Assembly (NCBI GenBank): GCA_964642855.1
Contig: CAZXSK010000004.1
Location: 32,371-96,370 of the forward strand
Length of the DNA: 64,000 bases
Direction: 5' to 3'
Source of the DNA: CAZXSK01 sp964642855
GTDB taxonomy: Bacteria > Planctomycetota > Phycisphaerae > SM23-33
Part shown: one piece after another, positions 16,683 through 25,173 of the stretch
How the letters are laid out: each line of letters starts with the position of its first letter
Numbering within the stretch: position 1 is the first letter of the stretch
Position numbers and translations under genes: made by a program
The notes under the pieces: generated by a model
Seen by the model: the letters and a program-made list of their open reading frames with translations, nothing else
Told to the model about the DNA's origin: nothing
Database searches by the model: none

Positions 16683-17153
16683 CTACTCGGCGAGCTGCTG
16701 GAGGAGATTGGCCATCTCGACGGCCGAGTTGGCGGCGTCGGCACCCTTGTTGCCGGCCTTGGTGCCGGCCCGCTCGACGGCCTGCTCGATGGTGTCACAC
16801 GTCAGCACGCCGAAGATACAGGGCACGCCCGTGGCCATGCCTGCCTGGGCGACGCCCTTGGCGACCTCGGAGGCGATGTACTGATAGTGGTCGGTTCCGC
16901 CACGGATGACCGCGCCGAGGCAGATCACCGCTGCGTACCGGCCCGAGCAGGCGAGCTTCTGGGCCAGGACGGGGATCTCGAAGCTGCCCGGCGACCAGAC
17001 GACCTCCACGTTGTCCATATCCGCGCCATGCCTCTGGAGGGCATCGATCGCGCCTCCCAGCAGCTTGCTGGTGATGAACTCGTTGAACCGGCTGACGACG
17101 ATGGCAAATCGTGCTTCCGCGGGGGCTATCAGTTGACCGTGAAACTCTTTCAT
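16683..17153 (-). CDS. ribH: 6,7-dimethyl-8-ribityllumazine synthase
   Basis: Penultimate riboflavin step: condenses the RibA-derived pyrimidine with the RibB-derived butanone phosphate. The 156-residue protein has FAIVVSRFNEFIT, SPGSFEIPV, LGAVIRGGTDHYQYI (with the catalytic His) and FGVLTCDTIEQA. The ATG at 17153 has a GGAGC ribosome binding site nine bases upstream. Its partner activities are encoded by ribBA at 25173-26483; no FMN riboswitch is seen before either gene. Confidence 0.96.
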   Translation of the reverse strand: MKEFHGQLIAPAEARFAIVVSRFNEFITSKLLGGAIDALQRHGADMDNVEVVWSPGSFEIPVLAQKLACSGRYAAVICLGAVIRGGTDHYQYIASEVAKGVAQAGMATGVPCIFGVLTCDTIEQAVERAGTKAGNKGADAANSAVEMANLLQQLAE

Positions 17154-17218
17154 CGCTTTTCGCTCCTGGCCTTGTGTCAAGCGCGCAAGTATACGCCGCA
17201 ATCACTGATCCACGCAAC

Positions 17219-17716
17219 CTATTCCTGCTGCCCACAGGCGTACTGCAGCAGCGTCACGCCGATCGAACCCCCGAACTTGTGGCCGATGTCCTCCAGTTCT
17301 CCCACACGGCGGAACCCGAGCGATTCGTGCAGGCGGACGCTTACCTCGTTGCCGTCGGCACAGAAAGCGAGCAGATTCGTCAGCCCGACCGATCGACCCT
17401 CGGCGACAAGGTGCTTCAGCAGCGCCTTGCCCACGCCCCGACCCCGACAATCCTCGCGAACATAGACCGACACTTCGGCTACGTGGGCGCAGCCTTCCTT
17501 GCGGATGAACGGATGGAGATCGGCGTATCCAGCGACGACTCCCTTCTCGTCGGCGACAAGCACCGGATACCGGCTGCCATGAGCCTCGAACCAGTCGCGA
17601 CGCCGATCGGTTGAGAAGGGGGAAAGGTCGAACGAGGCCGTGGAAACTTCCACGGCGCGATTGTAGATCGCGTTGATGGCGGGGAGATCTGCGGCTGTTG
17701 CGGCTCGTATGGTCAT
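17219..17716 (-). CDS. GNAT N-acetyltransferase, phosphinothricin acetyltransferase-like
   Basis: A 165-residue acetyl-CoA-dependent acetyltransferase. The opening TIRAATAADLPAINAIYNRA is typical of the Pat/Bar subgroup, and the acetyl-CoA loop is CRGRGVGKALL (about residue 93). Subgroup members act on phosphinothricin, methionine sulfone or related amino acids, but the natural substrate cannot be read from sequence. It is likely its own unit, 66 bases from ribH. Confidence 0.85.
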   Translation of the reverse strand: MTIRAATAADLPAINAIYNRAVEVSTASFDLSPFSTDRRRDWFEAHGSRYPVLVADEKGVVAGYADLHPFIRKEGCAHVAEVSVYVREDCRGRGVGKALLKHLVAEGRSVGLTNLLAFCADGNEVSVRLHESLGFRRVGELEDIGHKFGGSIGVTLLQYACGQQE

Positions 17717-17879
17717 GGCTCGGCCCCGATGTCGGGCTCTGGCACCTTACTGTGCTTCCGGTCTGGCGCCAAGTTCGTGACTTCAGACTGCAACGCAACC
17801 TGCAATTCCAGCAGCCTTTGCGATAGGATATGTTTTGGCGTCAACCGAACATTGCTGCCGGAGTACCGTCTGAATCATC

Positions 17880-19823
17880 GTGATCGCACGCGTGCCTGAA
17901 CAGTTCAGAGTCGTCGTAACGCTGTCAGCCTTCTTCATGGGGATGCTGTACTCTCCATGCCCGGCCTGGCCCGACTCCGGGATTCCCACACACATCCCAC
18001 GCAGAGACCTGGTGTCGTATTGGGGTGGTAACGGAAATACCCGGGACGCAGCGGGCAGTAACCATGGTCGGGCGTACGGCGGGCTTACATACGTCGAAGG
18101 CAAAGAGGGCAAAGCGTTCTCTTTCGACGGCAGAGACGACCAGGTCATGATCCCCAACAACAGCTCAATCCAGATCACTGGCAGTATGACGCTGGCGTTC
18201 TGGATGAAACCTGCCCGGCTGCAGATCCGACAGAATCCGGTCTGCAAATCGTACGGAGGCGAGTTCGCCGTCACCCTGGAACCGGATGGCCGGATCACCT
18301 CCTACCACGGCCAGTCGGGACAGAACTACGATCCGTACCTGGGGCTTACGTCCAAGGGGCGGGTCTCCCTGCATGTGAACCGCCGGGGCAGCAATCCCAA
18401 GCCCCTGGAGGCAACCGAGAAGAAGATTCTCGCACCGAAGGGCCAGTGGACCCACGTGGCCATCGTCCGTGACGCGACGAAGAAGACCGCCGCGATGTAC
18501 GTCAATGGTAAGCTTGCCGTCAAGGCGAGAGACCCATTCAGCCCGGCCAGGGCTTCGTCAATGCCGATGTTCATCGGGAACGGGTACGCCAGCCGTTTCC
18601 ATGGCCTCATCGATGACGTCGGCCTCTGGAAGCGAGCTCTTACCATGGTGGAGATCCGGGGGCTCTGCGGCGGCGGGGCAGGCTACCCGGAGATCCAACT
18701 GGATAGGGAGCGACATGGCGACGTTGTGGTACTGGCCAATGGGGATCGTCTGGTCGGCAAGCTGTTGCTCAAGCAAATGACCATGGAAACGGAGTTCGGA
18801 GAGATCAGCCTCTCGGACGACCAGATCGTCGGATTCACTCCTTCGGGAACGGATGCGGGCCGGCTTCGGGTCTTGCTCTCCGACGGCCAGATCGTCACCG
18901 GGAAGACTGACAGGAAGACTTTGCGCTTTCTCTTCTCCGGTACGAACCATCTGGAGGTCCCGCTCAAGGGCGTGTCGTCGGTCGCCTATGGAATCTCGCG
19001 CGACAAGCCGAGTCAACCGATGCTCGACAAACCCCACGTTCTTCTCCGGGACGAGTCGGTTCTGGCGGTCGACCGGATCCTCTCCTCAATGGTCGCCGAG
19101 ACGGCGATCGGGAAGCTTGATCTGAAGCAGATGTCGCTTCGCTCGATCACCCTGGACTACCGCACGCGGGCGTCAATCCGCACCAGCTATGGTTCCCATC
19201 TTCTCGGCCGTCTTCAGGAGAAGAAATTCTCCCTGCGTCTGGGACTGGGAGCCGAGTATGCTCCGCCGGCAGATGAGGTGCTTTCGATCGTCTGGCCCGG
19301 ACGGGAGCGAGATCCGGAGAACCACGCGCTGTTCACGCTTCGCGACGGAAGCCTCGTCAAGGCGGTGTGGAAGCAAGAGGATGTCTCGGTCAAGACGGAG
19401 TTCGGAAAGGCCTCGGTCTTCCCGGGCCTGCTCATGAACATGGACTTCGGCAGCGACCGCGGGGCGGTAACCGTTGCCACCACAGCCTGGGACAACACCT
19501 CGCTGCGAGGGACATTGGTGGAGCAGTCTCTTGCCCTGCAGATCCCTTCGACGGACAAGAAACTCTCGGTAGCCTCATCCGAGGTAGTTTCCGTCACGAG
19601 AGAGCTACCGCAAGCTCCACCAGGAATTCGCAAGCGGATTGACAAGCTGATCTCCCAGCTCGGATCGGCCGAATACGAGCTTCGCGAACAGGCCATGGAG
19701 GACCTGGAGAACATGGATATGTTAGCGTTATGGCACCTGCAACAGGCCGCCGAGAGTCGGGACACCGAAATCCGCCTTCGGTGTCGATATCTGCTGAGGA
19801 AGATCCGGAACTCCAGCAGGTAG
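17880..19823 (+). CDS. Secreted LamG-domain protein with HEAT-like C-terminus
   Basis: A 647-residue protein from a GTG at 17880. A signal peptide (about 1-32) is followed by a LamG/concanavalin-like jelly roll (about 42-265; SYWGGNGNTRDAAGSNHG, then KAFSFDGRDDQVMIP, and WKRALTMVEI at its end). A long beta-rich region with repeated GDRLVGKLLLK / LSDGQIVTGK-type units (about 280-580) comes next, then a short helical HEAT-like end (about 590-645). LamG domains bind glycans or proteins outside the cell. The middle repeats resemble a series of small beta units. The start is uncertain because no good ribosome binding site is seen. Confidence 0.75.
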   Translation: MIARVPEQFRVVVTLSAFFMGMLYSPCPAWPDSGIPTHIPRRDLVSYWGGNGNTRDAAGSNHGRAYGGLTYVEGKEGKAFSFDGRDDQVMIPNNSSIQITGSMTLAFWMKPARLQIRQNPVCKSYGGEFAVTLEPDGRITSYHGQSGQNYDPYLGLTSKGRVSLHVNRRGSNPKPLEATEKKILAPKGQWTHVAIVRDATKKTAAMYVNGKLAVKARDPFSPARASSMPMFIGNGYASRFHGLIDDVGLWKRALTMVEIRGLCGGGAGYPEIQLDRERHGDVVVLANGDRLVGKLLLKQMTMETEFGEISLSDDQIVGFTPSGTDAGRLRVLLSDGQIVTGKTDRKTLRFLFSGTNHLEVPLKGVSSVAYGISRDKPSQPMLDKPHVLLRDESVLAVDRILSSMVAETAIGKLDLKQMSLRSITLDYRTRASIRTSYGSHLLGRLQEKKFSLRLGLGAEYAPPADEVLSIVWPGRERDPENHALFTLRDGSLVKAVWKQEDVSVKTEFGKASVFPGLLMNMDFGSDRGAVTVATTAWDNTSLRGTLVEQSLALQIPSTDKKLSVASSEVVSVTRELPQAPPGIRKRIDKLISQLGSAEYELREQAMEDLENMDMLALWHLQQAAESRDTEIRLRCRYLLRKIRNSSR

Positions 19824-19849
19824 GGACTTCACCCGAACTGGTCACGAAG

Positions 19850-20143
19850 CTAGAGTTTCTCGTACGCTCGCTCCGCCTTGACGATGGCCTCGCCGAGATA
19901 CGTAAAAGGCCACTCGTTGATTACCTCGCCGGCCATGCCCATCGAGCGCTGATCGCGCGGCGGAAGCTCGCCATGGTCCATGGCCTTCTCGATCTTCTCA
20001 AAGTTGGACTTCATCACCACGAACTGTTCGGGAGGCACAAAGAATAGAAGCGGGTCGGGTGAGTCGTCGATCTGCCTGTCGAGCATTCGAATGGCCTTGG
20101 CAACCAGGGCCTTTGCTCGCTGTCTGTCACTCGCCTCGTCCAT
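19850..20143 (-). CDS. Hypothetical small protein
   Basis: A 97-residue soluble, helix-rich protein of unrecognised family. It has a GGAGG ribosome binding site eight bases before the ATG. It follows the GNAT gene by 15 bases on the same strand, making it the last of a three-gene run (cupin, GNAT, this). Coding potential is supported by the ribosome binding site and context only. Confidence 0.6.
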   Translation of the reverse strand: MDEASDRQRAKALVAKAIRMLDRQIDDSPDPLLFFVPPEQFVVMKSNFEKIEKAMDHGELPPRDQRSMGMAGEVINEWPFTYLGEAIVKAERAYEKL

Positions 20144-20158
20144 GGTTCCTCCGCATTC

Positions 20159-20728
20159 TCAATACCCCGGTCCGCACAGGTCGATGGTGCCCCGAGGCCA
20201 CTCTTGTCGTCCGGAGTACCGCATGACCTCCTCGTCCCAGAAGGGACAGACGTCGGGCTGCTCTGCAAAACTGTCTGTGATTCGGTTGCTCACCTTGCGA
20301 GCCCCCATGGATTCATAGAAGCCCCGGACCGACTTGCTGGTCTGGAACAGACAGTGCGGAAACGCCCCCCGATCCACGAGGTCAAAAGCCGCACGCACGA
20401 CGATTCTGCCCAGACCTCTGCCCCGGACCTCAGGAATGCTGAACACACCGGCCAGGCCAAGTACATCCATCGGGGCTTGTTCCGTTCGGACCCGCCGACC
20501 AAATACCTTGGCATGCGCGAGGATCTCCGGTCCGTCTCGCACCACGATCAGTCGACACCTGCCCCCGGGCACTGGCGCAGGTGCCTGCAGTTCCTTGCGA
20601 AGCTTCCTGGCCATGGGCTCGGGAGTCTTGCATTCCCTCGGCCAGATCCTGCACGACCATCGAGCGATGACCAGCAGATCACCATCGGTGCAGGTATCGC
20701 CATCGATCCATTCCACGGGATAGCGCAT
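20159..20728 (-). CDS. GNAT-family N-acetyltransferase
   Basis: About 189 residues from the ATG at 20728 (a TTG at 20743 would add five). The acetyl-CoA site reads IPEVRGRGLGRIVVRAAFD, and the second signature TSKSVRGFYESMGARKV is the usual C-terminal GNAT strand-helix. The N-terminal 60 residues are less typical. It sits between a cupin gene and a hypothetical gene. Substrate unknown. Confidence 0.78.
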   Translation of the reverse strand: MRYPVEWIDGDTCTDGDLLVIARWSCRIWPRECKTPEPMARKLRKELQAPAPVPGGRCRLIVVRDGPEILAHAKVFGRRVRTEQAPMDVLGLAGVFSIPEVRGRGLGRIVVRAAFDLVDRGAFPHCLFQTSKSVRGFYESMGARKVSNRITDSFAEQPDVCPFWDEEVMRYSGRQEWPRGTIDLCGPGY

Positions 20729-20744
20729 CAGGCGGACACCCAAG

Positions 20745-21074
20745 TCAGGCGGCTTCCCACCAGATGGCCGCCCACAGGAGAGGCCGGTCCCCGGCTGGTT
20801 CGATTGTGTGCATTCGATTTGCAGGAATGCCGACGACTTGGCCCGGCTCGACCCGCGTGGTCTCCTGGCCGATGGTCATACTCGCAGAGCCCTGGAGGAT
20901 CACGTAGATTTCGACGTCATCGTGCTTGTGGGCCTCCATCCTGCCACCGGGCTGGAGGTACCCATACGCCGCCCCAAAAGGCGCTTCCATGCCTTCCGGC
21001 AGGAACTCCTCGGAAAGAATCGTCCCACCGTGGGCGTTCTTTGCGGTCTCCTTCACAAATCTTCTGATATCCAT
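20745..21074 (-). CDS. Small cupin-domain protein
   Basis: A 109-residue single-domain cupin. Motif 1 is PGGRMEAHKHDDVEIYVIL with metal-ligand His residues and Glu, and motif 2 is PGQVVGIPANRMHTI. Such proteins are often dioxygenases, isomerases or sugar-binding sensors, and nothing here decides which. The ATG at 21074 has GGAGAG upstream. It is first of a short operon with a GNAT and a hypothetical gene. Confidence 0.8.
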   Translation of the reverse strand: MDIRRFVKETAKNAHGGTILSEEFLPEGMEAPFGAAYGYLQPGGRMEAHKHDDVEIYVILQGSASMTIGQETTRVEPGQVVGIPANRMHTIEPAGDRPLLWAAIWWEAA

Positions 21075-21173
21075 GGTCACTCTCCATAGGTTTGCCGAAC
21101 CATTGTCGCCATTGCCTCCAACCGTTTGCAAGCACGTGAGGCCCTACAATTTGCAGACGGGGAGGAGCATGCG

Positions 21174-21821
21174 ATGCCTGATCTCAGCGACATTCGAAAA
21201 AACTATGGAAACAAGCCACTTCGAAAGCAGGATCTGCGGAATGACCCGCTGGAGCAACTGAAGATGTGGCTGAAGGAAGCGATCGAAATCAACCGCGGGC
21301 CCTGGTATGAGGCGAACGCCGTTTCTCTGGCAACGGCTTCCGGTGACGGAATGCCCAACGTAAGAACCGTGCTGCTCAAGGAGATTGACCACGAAGGTCT
21401 GATTTTCTACACCAATCTGCAAAGCACCAAGGCGAGAGAGCTCAGAGAGAATCCCCGTGCGGCGATTGTTTTCCACTGGGCTCAGATCAATCGGCAAGTG
21501 AGGGTACAGGGAGAGGTGGAACAGGTTTCGCGAGACAAGGCTGCCGAGTACTTCGCCAGTCGCCCCCGGGGCAGCCAGCTCGGCGCGATTGTGTCTCGCC
21601 AGAGCGAGCTGATCGACTCCCGAGAGCAATTGGAAAGTCGGATCGAGGAAGCCGCTGCCAAGTACGACGGGCGCGATGTCCCGATGCCCGAATTCTGGGG
21701 AGGCTACCGGCTGGTGCCGGACAGCATCGAGTTCTGGCAGGGACGCGACAGCCGACTGCACGATCGTCTGCGGTATTGCAGGGACGGGCCTGAGTGGATC
21801 ATCGAGAGACTGTCTCCCTGA
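21174..21821 (+). CDS. pdxH: Pyridoxamine/pyridoxine 5'-phosphate oxidase
   Basis: FMN-dependent oxidation of PNP or PMP to pyridoxal phosphate. The 215-residue protein has PNVRTVLLKEID, FYTNLQSTKARELRENP, RQVRVQGEVE, SRPRGSQLGA and the C-terminal FWQGRDSRLHDRLRY, all strongly conserved. A GGAGGA ribosome binding site precedes the ATG at 21174. It converges with the Gfo/Idh gene, with four bases between stop codons. Confidence 0.95.
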   Translation: MPDLSDIRKNYGNKPLRKQDLRNDPLEQLKMWLKEAIEINRGPWYEANAVSLATASGDGMPNVRTVLLKEIDHEGLIFYTNLQSTKARELRENPRAAIVFHWAQINRQVRVQGEVEQVSRDKAAEYFASRPRGSQLGAIVSRQSELIDSREQLESRIEEAAAKYDGRDVPMPEFWGGYRLVPDSIEFWQGRDSRLHDRLRYCRDGPEWIIERLSP

Positions 21822-21825
21822 GAGA

Positions 21826-22839
21826 TCAGCCCAGCTCCACGAACTGTCCCGTGTCGCCGGCGTCGCGAGCTCGGAGACAGACCTCGGTGATACGCAGACT
21901 CTCGGCCGTTGTAACCAGCCCTTCATCATTACGCCGGCCGGCCAGGTGGTCGATGAATTCACCCACGAGATCGCGCGGCGGGGGTGGCTGCAGTTCCTCC
22001 GTGCCTTCGGGAGTCAGCAGCATCGTTCGTGTGCCTTCGTCGACAACTTCGACCACGCCAGATTCCCCCGCGACGCGAAGCCGGTCATCTCCCCACGTGC
22101 GCTTCTCGTCGGGCCCGCCCGGCCAGGGCCTGAGGTAGTCGAACGCGATCGTCGCATGGCCGCCACCGACGAAGTCCAAGATCAGCCCGCCGGAGTCTTC
22201 CATGCCCGGATGCGTCGGATGCGCCTGGTTCGACAGCGTCGCAGCAACGCGGGCATACTCCTTTCCGGCCACCCACGAAACGAAGTCCAGCGCATGGACC
22301 GCCTGCCAGCCAATGCTCCCACCGTATGTTTCGCGCGTCTTGTAGTACTCGTCCCGGGTGGCAAAGGGGTAGGACTTCTGGCCGAAGGCAAAGATCGGAC
22401 GGCCGATCCTGCCCTCCGCGACCGCATCCCTTGCTGCAAGGAACGCCGGGCTCATCCGAGTGGTCAGCAGCGCGACGACGCTCTTGCCGTTTTCCTGAAT
22501 ACTCTCCCGGAGAGTATGGAAATCGTCCCATGTGGTAGCCAGCGGCTTCTCGGACACGACATGAGCGCCGCCTCGAACGGCCTGGTTCGAAATCGCCGCC
22601 AATCGGTACAACGGGACGAACACACCAACGACGTCCGCGTCTACTTCTTCCAGAAGCGCCTCTGGCTGCTCGAATACCGGGACTCCGGCATGCACAGCGG
22701 GGTGCTTTCCGGCGTAGCCCAACGGGTCGTCGTCGCCCCACGGGGCAACGGCTACGATCTCTGCTCCGACATGCCTATGGACACTGTCCAACAGTGTCCC
22801 GACGTGTCCGTAGGAACCAATGACTGCTACCTTGAGCAT
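21826..22839 (-). CDS. Gfo/Idh/MocA family oxidoreductase
   Basis: A 338-residue NAD(P)-dependent dehydrogenase. The Rossmann motif VAVIGSYGHVGTLL is at residues 4-17. SEKPLATTWDD is the family EKP signature, and the second domain has GWQAVHALDFVSWVAG. It starts at the ATG at 22839 behind a GGAGTGGAAG ribosome binding site. The G-Y-G in the nucleotide loop is less usual than G-x-G-x-x-G. Substrate unknown; the neighbours (pdxH and a MEMO-like gene) do not suggest one. Confidence 0.88.
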   Translation of the reverse strand: MLKVAVIGSYGHVGTLLDSVHRHVGAEIVAVAPWGDDDPLGYAGKHPAVHAGVPVFEQPEALLEEVDADVVGVFVPLYRLAAISNQAVRGGAHVVSEKPLATTWDDFHTLRESIQENGKSVVALLTTRMSPAFLAARDAVAEGRIGRPIFAFGQKSYPFATRDEYYKTRETYGGSIGWQAVHALDFVSWVAGKEYARVAATLSNQAHPTHPGMEDSGGLILDFVGGGHATIAFDYLRPWPGGPDEKRTWGDDRLRVAGESGVVEVVDEGTRTMLLTPEGTEELQPPPPRDLVGEFIDHLAGRRNDEGLVTTAESLRITEVCLRARDAGDTGQFVELG

Positions 22840-22960
22840 TCTTCCACTCCGTTTCATGCCTGCAGATACTCGGGAGATCCCGGGAGCACCCATGCCATCG
22901 TTCCGCCTTGCCCCCAACGCGTACGACGGCGAAAACCTGTCCCACGCGGGCGGCAGCCGG

Positions 22961-23839
22961 TCAGGTGAAGATCACTGAGGCGTAGCCCACCGTGGTGTCA
23001 TCCGGATCGCCCGGGTACTGCTCATGCACGATCCGATAGCTGTTGGTGTACTCCAGAATCGTCCCACGGGAAGCACCAAGCCGCTTGCACGCAGCGATCG
23101 TAGCTGCGATGGCACCGGCCCCGCAGGCATTCTGGCGTTGCTCCGCCTCGGGCACGACCTTCTCTGCGGCCATGTTTCGAATCAGATCAAGCATCCGCTG
23201 ATCGTTCTGGCTGGCATAGTGCTCGCTGTCGGCTCCGCGACCCCCGGGAGCGGGAAAGTGGCCTCCATGGTGAGTCAGGTCAGTGCTCCCGATCAGGCAG
23301 ACGCTCTCGCTCTCCCAACTGGCCAGGACGTCGCCCACAGCCTGGCCGATCGCCACAGCGATCGATGCGGGAGGAACGGCAATGGGCAGGATACGGGTCT
23401 CGGGCATGGCCAGCTTCAACAAAGGCACTTGGACCTCAAGAGAATGCTCCATTGCGTGGGCATCGGGATTGGATCGCATCAGGTCGTCGCCGGCCTGGAG
23501 AAGCTCATCGGCGAGATCTTCGTCGACCGGAACGTCTCCGATGGGCGTCTGCCAACTGCCGGATGCATAGACTTCGCCCAGCCGGACGCGACCGGTGTGG
23601 TCCGCCCCGAACAGGACGACGGTATCGGGGCTCTCCACCTCCGCAATCGCGCGCATCGTCAGGGCGGCGAGCGACCCCGAGAAGGCCCATCCCGCATGCG
23701 GCACAAGGCCGCCGGCGATCGAGGCGGGCAAGTCCCTGGGCAGGTCTGCCTCATCAAGAAGCTGCTGGGCGTGCGCCCGGCAGGCACTGGGAGAGGCTTC
23801 GTAGAAAGCTCCGGCTCGTACGGGTTGGCGAACTGGCAT
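22961..23839 (-). CDS. MEMO1-family (AmmeMemoRadiSam protein B) protein
   Basis: A 292-residue MEMO-family protein. It shows RQPVRAGAFYE, GLVPHAGWAFSG, HSLEVQVPLL, STDLTHHGG and NACGAGAIAA, covering the conserved metal-site region related to extradiol dioxygenases. In many genomes it accompanies an AMMECR1 protein and a radical SAM enzyme, neither of which is nearby here. Biochemical function in bacteria is unsettled. The start is taken at the ATG at 23839, just before the first conserved block. Confidence 0.88.
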   Translation of the reverse strand: MPVRQPVRAGAFYEASPSACRAHAQQLLDEADLPRDLPASIAGGLVPHAGWAFSGSLAALTMRAIAEVESPDTVVLFGADHTGRVRLGEVYASGSWQTPIGDVPVDEDLADELLQAGDDLMRSNPDAHAMEHSLEVQVPLLKLAMPETRILPIAVPPASIAVAIGQAVGDVLASWESESVCLIGSTDLTHHGGHFPAPGGRGADSEHYASQNDQRMLDLIRNMAAEKVVPEAEQRQNACGAGAIAATIAACKRLGASRGTILEYTNSYRIVHEQYPGDPDDTTVGYASVIFT

Positions 23840-24013
23840 CGTGTCGGTTCCCGGTCCAAAAACGGTGGCTAGGTTCGTCGCGTTGCTGTATGATCTTCTC
23901 GGGCACTTCTGTTCGGCGGGGCCGGTTCTGTAAGTCCGGTTACTCCCGACAGCAAGGCCCATTTGTGATTATTATACGCGATCCATGCGACCCACCGTAA
24001 AGAAGGTAGAAGG

Positions 24014-24481
24014 ATGCCCCCCAAAGATGACCACGTAGACGCGTTGGAGGCGATGGCCTCCGGTGAAGACATCGCCCAACCGGCGGAGGCCGAGACCCAG
24101 GAGCATGAACCCCAGTGCGACACCGAAGCCGGCAGCCACGATCCGGCCGAGCCCTCTCCCTTTGACTCTCCGGCCGCCCAGACCAGCCCTGCTGCCGCGG
24201 CTGAGGCGAGGCGAGCCCGACAGGCCAAGCTGAAGAGAGCGGCAGCTGCCAATACCGCCATGCACTTCAAGAAGACGCTCACGCCCCTGCTGCTGGTTGC
24301 GGGAATCCTGCTGATCCTGATGGGGGGGGTTGCGTTGCTGATGGTCGGCGACAGGTCGGCCGGTGGCCTGAGTTCCGGTGCGATCAAGGCGTTGTGCTTC
24401 GCCGCCTTTCCTCTCGGTGCACTGCTCATTGCCGGGGCATGGTGGATGCATCGAGACACCGGAAGCACCGAGGACAGGTAG
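24014..24481 (+). CDS. Two-helix membrane protein with acidic N-terminus
   Basis: A 155-residue protein. It has an acidic, Ala/Pro-rich N-terminal 55 residues, a basic stretch (about 64-80) and two transmembrane helices (about 90-112 and 124-144). No family was recognised. The ribosome binding site GAAGG lies seven bases before the ATG. It is upstream of pgsA by 50 bases and probably co-transcribed with it, which fits a membrane role without defining one. Confidence 0.7.
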   Translation: MPPKDDHVDALEAMASGEDIAQPAEAETQEHEPQCDTEAGSHDPAEPSPFDSPAAQTSPAAAAEARRARQAKLKRAAAANTAMHFKKTLTPLLLVAGILLILMGGVALLMVGDRSAGGLSSGAIKALCFAAFPLGALLIAGAWWMHRDTGSTEDR

Positions 24482-24531
24482 GTAGGTCAAGACATGTCTC
24501 CGATCTGGGAAAGGAAGACCGGCAACCGACG

Positions 24532-25173
24532 GTGACTGCAGAGAAATCCAACAGAATCCGGATCTGGAGAGCGCTCACCTGGCCGAACCGAATCAGCATC
24601 GGACGACTGCTTCTGATTCCACCGTTCGTCCTCCTGCTGATCAACATCCAGCAGTGGCCCTGGGCCCGAACTGCCGCGATCGTGATCTTTGTGGCCATGG
24701 CACTTTCGGACGCGGTCGATGGCTTCCTTGCCCGTAAACTGGAGCAGACCACGAGGCTGGGAGCCATCCTCGACCCGATCGCTGACAAGGCACTGATCAT
24801 CGTTTCGGTGGTGCTGCTGTCGCTGGAAACCACTTCTGTGCCGGGTTCGAGATTACCCAACTGGGTGGCCGTCGCGGTGGTTGGCAAAGATCTGTGGGTC
24901 ATCCTCGGGTTCACGATTGTGTACCTGGTGACCGACCGATTCCGGGTGCATGCCGTCTGGGCGGGGAAACTCGCCACGGCCTGCCAGTTGATTCTGGTCA
25001 TCTCGGTCCTGGTCTCGCCGGAGTTGGACGACATGCACGCGGGGCTCGGCGCCGGCCTGGTGAACGTTTTGGGCTGGTTGGTAGTCGTCATCTCGGTACT
25101 CGCCGTGGTAAGCTATACAAGACTCGGGCTTCACTTCGTCATGGAGGACCAGAAGCCTCTGGACGAATCCTGA
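24532..25173 (+). CDS. pgsA: CDP-alcohol phosphatidyltransferase, probably phosphatidylglycerophosphate synthase
   Basis: Membrane enzyme transferring a phosphatidyl group from CDP-diacylglycerol to glycerol 3-phosphate or a similar alcohol. The 213-residue protein begins PNRISIGRLLLIP. It has the complete catalytic motif D-x2-D-G-x2-A-R-x8-G-x3-D-x3-D (about residues 64-87) and about five transmembrane helices. The start is taken as GTG at 24532 with AAGGAAG upstream. Its stop overlaps the ribBA ATG (TGATG). PgsA is the best guess; other CDP-alcohols cannot be excluded. Confidence 0.85.
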   Translation: MTAEKSNRIRIWRALTWPNRISIGRLLLIPPFVLLLINIQQWPWARTAAIVIFVAMALSDAVDGFLARKLEQTTRLGAILDPIADKALIIVSVVLLSLETTSVPGSRLPNWVAVAVVGKDLWVILGFTIVYLVTDRFRVHAVWAGKLATACQLILVISVLVSPELDDMHAGLGAGLVNVLGWLVVVISVLAVVSYTRLGLHFVMEDQKPLDES

